A stretch of 64,000 bases of DNA from Cellvibrionaceae bacterium. GTDB taxonomy: Bacteria; Pseudomonadota; Gammaproteobacteria; Pseudomonadales; Cellvibrionaceae. The stretch spans positions 1 to 64,000 of the forward strand of contig JAOXRT010000081.1 in NCBI GenBank assembly GCA_025800365.1. The letters are read 5' to 3'. Shown here piece after piece: positions 60,615 to 64,000 of this stretch (positions are counted from its first letter, which is position 1; every line of letters starts with the position of its first letter). A program made the translations under genes and the position numbers. The notes under the pieces are model-generated. The model saw only the letters and a program-made list of their open reading frames with translations. It was not told where the DNA came from and ran no database searches.

Positions 60615-62327
60615 ATGATAGACATCGAACAAGCGGTTAATAATAAATTTCCCAACTTTTCTCAGCAGCCGGACTTAATCCGCAAGCCCACGCTGTCACT
60701 AATTAAGAAGCTGACCCACTCAGAAGAAATTAATGATTTTCTTGAAGAGCATGGCGATCTTCGTGGGTTTGAGTTTATCGATAAGGTCTTCGATTACTTC
60801 AATTTTAGTTATTCTGTAAGCTCGCGCGATCGCAATAATATCCCATCCCAGGGCCGCGTAGTTATTATCGCCAATCACCCTATTGGCTCATTAGATGGTT
60901 TGGCCATTTTGCGCTTGATTGGCGAGGTACGTCGGGATGTTAAAATCGTTGCCAACGATATGCTGATGAATTTCAGCCCGTTGCACCCGCTTTTTATTGC
61001 ATTAGACAATATGACTGGCACGGGCACACGCAAAAGCTACCGTGCCATTATGGAAGCATTGGAACGCGAAGAAGCGGTTATCATTTTTCCTTCAGGTGAA
61101 GTCTCGCGCGCACGCCCTACTGGGGTGAAAGATACCCGCTGGCGCTCAGGTTTTTTACATTTTGCTCGTAAAGCAAAAGCGCCCTTACTGCCTGTATTTA
61201 TAGGCGCTAAGAACTCTTTGTTGTTTTACAGCGCCTCTATGCTGTTTAAACCTCTCGGTACGGCGCTTTTGGCTAGGGAGATGTTTAACAAGCAGTCGGC
61301 CCAAATACAATTTCGGGTGGGCGAAGCGATTCCTGCCAGCGTTTTAAATAACGAAAAACTGGGCGACAGGGGCATCATTAAGCGTCTGCGTAAACACCTT
61401 TATAAAATCGGCAAGCGACGTCAGCCAATTTTTGTTACTGAAAAAACCATCGCGCATCCTGAAGATCGTCAAGAGCTTGTTGAGGAGCTTAATCAAGCTC
61501 GCTTGCTGGGTGAAACGCGCGATCAAAATCGCATTTTGTTGGCCGACTACAAAAACGGCACAGCTCTCATTAAGGAAATTGGTCGCTTACGAGAAGTTGC
61601 GTTTCGTAAGGTTGGTGAGGGAACAGGCGGCAAACGAGATTTAGATAAATACGATAAAAGCTATCGCCACCTTGTACTCTGGGACAATAAACGGCTAGAG
61701 ATCGCTGGCGCATATCGTATTGGCGAAGCCGGCAAGATTATGGCGGAGCAAGGCGTTGAAGGCTTATACACTAGCTCGCTTTATGAATTCCGTGAAGATT
61801 TCACGCCTTATCTTGAGCAAGGTTTGGAGCTCGGCCGCAGCTTTGTAAACCCAGATTATTGGGGCAAGGCTAGCTTAGATTATTTATGGCAGGGCATTGG
61901 GGCTTATCTGCGCCATCACCCGAATATTCGTTACTTAATTGGCCCAGTTAGCATGAGTGCGCGTTATCCACGTACGCTAATGGATCAGCTCGTGCATTAT
62001 TATCAGCACTTTTATGCCGCTAGGGAAAATTGGGCTACGGCTAATCAACCCTATAAACTGAGTTTAGAAAGCCAGCAGGAGTTGGCGGCCGACTACGATG
62101 GTTTGAATAAAGATGAGGCGATGAAGCTGTTGCAAGAACGTTTTGTCGAGGCAGGTTATAAAATGCCGGTACTGTTTAAGCAGTACACGGCGCTGTTTGA
62201 AGGTGATGGTTTCCAGCTATTAACCTTTAGTGTGGATCCGGATTTTGGTGATTGCTTGGATGGTTTGTTTATTGCCGATTTGAGCAAGTTGAAAGCGGCC
62301 AAGCGTAAGCGTTATCTTGGTGATTAA
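60615..62327 (+). CDS. olsF: Bifunctional ornithine-lipid synthase, OlsF-like (acyltransferase + GNAT)
   Basis: About 570 residues from ATG 60615 (ATG 60594 also possible; ATG 60558 lies inside the PhoB box). The N-terminal half is a PlsC-type acyltransferase with IIANHPIGSLDGLAIL (the H-x4-D motif) and FPSGEVSRARP. The C-terminal half is an OlsB-like GNAT domain (LREVAFRKVGEGTGGKRDLD; LYTSSLYEFREDF; LELGRSFVNPDYWGKASLDY). Such fusions N-acylate ornithine and then O-acylate it, giving ornithine lipid that replaces phospholipid when phosphate is low. The upstream PhoB-type repeats match that role. Confidence 0.88.
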   Translation: MIDIEQAVNNKFPNFSQQPDLIRKPTLSLIKKLTHSEEINDFLEEHGDLRGFEFIDKVFDYFNFSYSVSSRDRNNIPSQGRVVIIANHPIGSLDGLAILRLIGEVRRDVKIVANDMLMNFSPLHPLFIALDNMTGTGTRKSYRAIMEALEREEAVIIFPSGEVSRARPTGVKDTRWRSGFLHFARKAKAPLLPVFIGAKNSLLFYSASMLFKPLGTALLAREMFNKQSAQIQFRVGEAIPASVLNNEKLGDRGIIKRLRKHLYKIGKRRQPIFVTEKTIAHPEDRQELVEELNQARLLGETRDQNRILLADYKNGTALIKEIGRLREVAFRKVGEGTGGKRDLDKYDKSYRHLVLWDNKRLEIAGAYRIGEAGKIMAEQGVEGLYTSSLYEFREDFTPYLEQGLELGRSFVNPDYWGKASLDYLWQGIGAYLRHHPNIRYLIGPVSMSARYPRTLMDQLVHYYQHFYAARENWATANQPYKLSLESQQELAADYDGLNKDEAMKLLQERFVEAGYKMPVLFKQYTALFEGDGFQLLTFSVDPDFGDCLDGLFIADLSKLKAAKRKRYLGD

Positions 62328-62384
62328 CTTAATGTCGGAGCTATTAGTTACACTGTTAAATGGCATCGTGCAGGCCTGACCGCC

Positions 62385-62494
62385 TGCTGAGCTTAGCCCT
62401 TGCTATGAAGGGAGCGCAAAATGCAGCGTCCGTGCTAGCTCAGCTTCTCCTCCGAGTCGAAGATGCCCCTTCATAGCAAGGGCTAAGCTCAGCA
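62385..62494. repeat. Long inverted repeat (28-bp perfect arms)
   Basis: The arms at 62385-62412 and 62467-62494 are perfect reverse complements, separated by a 54-base loop that is itself partly self-complementary (GCTAGCTCAGC). It contains no gene. It lies between convergent olsF and the GAF protein gene. It is longer than a normal terminator and lacks T runs. Confidence 0.9.
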
Positions 62495-62544
62495 TTCTGC
62501 TAAAGTAGCGGCTTTAAATTTGTGTTCTGAGAATTCAAGCTCGC

Positions 62545-62994
62545 TTAAGCGCTTGCCAATAATCTTTCTACCACTGCCTGCAAACCGACAACATCTTCTT
62601 GGGAGAATCGGGATTTAACTGGGGCATCTATATCCAGAACTCCGATTAACTCGCCATCTTTTATCATCGGAATTACCACTTCAGATTCTGAAGCAGCATC
62701 ACAGGCGATGTGACCTTCAAACGCGTGTACATCAGCAACTAATTGTGGCTCTAACTCAGCTGCGGCGGTACCGCAAACACCACGACCAATAGGAATACGC
62801 GTACAGGCGGGCTTGCCTTGAAAAGGCCCGAGAACCAGCTCGTCGCCTTGGCGTAAATAAAAGCCGGCCCAGTTAATCTCTGGCAAATACATCCATAGAA
62901 CAGCTGCGGTATTGGATAGATTGCAGATCCAATCGCTTTCGCCTTCCAAGAGCCCAGCTAGGGCGCTATCGATATCTTGGTAAATACTGTTCAT
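62545..62994 (-). CDS. msrC: Free methionine-(R)-sulfoxide reductase (GAF fold)
   Basis: 149 residues from ATG 62994 (GGAG 8 bases upstream). A GAF domain of the fRMsr family, with the catalytic cysteines placed as in the family: KPACTRIPIGRGVCGTAA and EGHIACDAASESEVVIPM. It reduces free methionine-R-sulfoxide with thioredoxin and so repairs oxidised methionine in the cytoplasm. Start 63024 would add a short, unlikely extension. Confidence 0.9.
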   Translation of the reverse strand: MNSIYQDIDSALAGLLEGESDWICNLSNTAAVLWMYLPEINWAGFYLRQGDELVLGPFQGKPACTRIPIGRGVCGTAAAELEPQLVADVHAFEGHIACDAASESEVVIPMIKDGELIGVLDIDAPVKSRFSQEDVVGLQAVVERLLASA

Positions 62995-63128
62995 AACTAT
63001 CTCCTCGGCTGCATCATGCAGCAATTTAGCAAGGCGCGCAGTCTATACATCTAAGCGCACTTCGCCAACATTCATTTGCTTATAAGCATAAACTGCTCAG
63101 CAGTATCTCTGCCAATCTAATATGGGGC

Positions 63129-64000
63129 CTACCAAGTATCGATACAAGGGCGTTTTTTGCCATCCCTTTTTTGCACTGCTGGCGTGGCCTTTAAGGCTCG
63201 GCTGATCCACTGACGAGATTCCAGCGGGTCGATGACGGCATCAATCTCTAGGTAGCTTGCCATATTTAAAGCTTTGCCCTGCTCGTAGACCTTATCAACC
63301 ATTTTCTGAAAGACTTGCTGGCGCTTTTGCTCGTCTTCAATGGCGGCGAGTTGCTTGGCGGCACCTAAGCGTACTGCACCTTCAATTCCCATGGCGCCAA
63401 ACTCTCCTGATGGCCAAGCCGCCGTTAACATCGGGTTGTGGAAGCTGCCTGCCGCCATGGCCTGTGCGCCCAAGCCATAACCTTTGCGAGTCACTAAGGT
63501 CAGGTATGGCACTGTGATACTGGAGGCTGTTACAAAGATTCGTGAAATATGGCGAATCGTTGCCTGCGCTTCAGAGTCTGGGCCGACCATAAATCCGGGG
63601 GTGTCGCATAGTGAAACAATGGGTAGATCATGGGCATCGCAAAGTTGCATAAAGCGCGCCATTTTGTCGCCGCCTTCGGCATCGATTGCTCCCCCTAAAT
63701 GCTTAGGGTTATTTGCAATCAAACCCATTGGGCGACCTTCTATTCGAATCAAGGCTGTAATAATACCTTTCGCAAAACCCGCCCTTAACTCTAATACGCT
63801 ATCAATATCAGCCAGGTGTTTGATTAGCTGCCTAACATCGTAAACCTGCATGCGGTTGAGTGGAATATCATGGCGCAATAAACGCTCGTCATGAGCCTGC
63901 CATTGCTCAAAATTACCCTGAAAATAAGATAAGTATTTTTTCGCCGTCGCAACGGCTTCAGCCTCATCTTCGACAATTATATCGAGCACACCATTTGGGC
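63129..64000 (-). CDS. Acyl-CoA carboxylase carboxyltransferase region, N-terminus beyond the window
   Basis: The frame runs through the right window edge (residues PNGVLDIIVEDEAEAV precede the apparent GTG). It shows the carboxyltransferase fold: NNPKHLGGAIDAEGGDKMAR, LPIVSLCDTPGFMVGP, and GLGAQAMAAGSF with the catalytic oxyanion region, ending KKRPCIDTW. That ending recalls large fused acetyl-CoA carboxylase-type proteins of about 1,000 residues that combine biotin carboxylase, biotin carrier and carboxyltransferase. It may instead be a stand-alone beta subunit. Uses biotin, the product of the pathway encoded 20 kb away. Confidence 0.9.
   Translation of the reverse strand, partial: PNGVLDIIVEDEAEAVATAKKYLSYFQGNFEQWQAHDERLLRHDIPLNRMQVYDVRQLIKHLADIDSVLELRAGFAKGIITALIRIEGRPMGLIANNPKHLGGAIDAEGGDKMARFMQLCDAHDLPIVSLCDTPGFMVGPDSEAQATIRHISRIFVTASSITVPYLTLVTRKGYGLGAQAMAAGSFHNPMLTAAWPSGEFGAMGIEGAVRLGAAKQLAAIEDEQKRQQVFQKMVDKVYEQGKALNMASYLEIDAVIDPLESRQWISRALKATPAVQKRDGKKRPCIDTW

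Overview
The window looks like chromosomal DNA from a marine gammaproteobacterium of the Cellvibrionales/Spongiibacteraceae-Halieaceae type. Support for this comes from three large TonB-dependent receptors, AT/GC-balanced codon use, a biotin cluster next to comF, the EF-P modification genes grouped around efp, and a Pseudomonas-like order PilZ protein (FimW-like) - fimX - serB - ahpA-like gene. The assignment is an inference from gene content, not from a marker gene.

Region by region. (1) About 1-10,367 is accessory DNA. It holds a truncated cyclase-family gene, a periplasmic solute-binding protein, a TonB receptor, a decayed IS3-family element, a hairpin-rich non-coding stretch, a C-protein-like XRE regulator with its operator, three proteins of unknown function, an AlpA-like excisionase and a tyrosine recombinase. 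It ends at a 3' fragment of a tRNA-Ile(CAU)-like gene (10,367-10,407), which I read as the right attachment site of an integrated island whose left end lies outside the window. (2) 10.4-17.3 kb: a small membrane protein, a glutaredoxin-like protein, the zinc-independent ribosomal proteins L31B and L36B, a convergent hybrid histidine kinase and LuxR-type response regulator, bacterioferritin, an NfeD-SPFH pair and a DUF6471 protein. (3) 17.6-30.6 kb: a second TonB receptor, a REC-EAL regulator, DUF3094 and exonuclease III, a striking structured non-coding locus (23,542-23,868), thiolase and acyl-CoA dehydrogenase genes with a PsrA-like operator, a GAF-GGDEF protein, and a secreted protein/lipoprotein pair. 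(4) 30.7-39.1 kb: a probable catabolic cluster (VOC protein, two SDRs and a TonB receptor, divergent from a LuxR regulator, a cupin and an acyl-CoA synthetase). (5) 39.1-44.8 kb: bioD, a bioH-bioC fusion, bioF and bioB, divergent from comF across a BirA-box-like site. (6) 44.9-53.9 kb: a FabH-like synthase, MscS, an esterase-TPR protein, a MITE-like element, srkA, cysE, epmA, efp and epmB. (7) 54.0-62.5 kb: the FimW-like protein, FimX, SerB, an AhpA-like membrane protein, and a two-domain ornithine-lipid synthase (OlsF-like) preceded by four PhoB-box repeats. (8) 62.5-64.0 kb: a free methionine-R-sulfoxide reductase and the 3' part of an acyl-CoA carboxylase gene.

How the parts work together: several modules are nutrient-responsive. 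L31B/L36B suggest zinc sparing, OlsF phosphate sparing, and the acyl-CoA dehydrogenase and thiolase fatty-acid-type oxidation. Four proteins handle or sense cyclic-di-GMP (REC-EAL, GAF-GGDEF, the PilZ protein and FimX), and the last two fit control of type IV pilus motility. The best candidates for something undescribed are the duplicated, covarying RNA-like structure at 23.5-23.9 kb and the orphan C-protein/C-box switch in the island.
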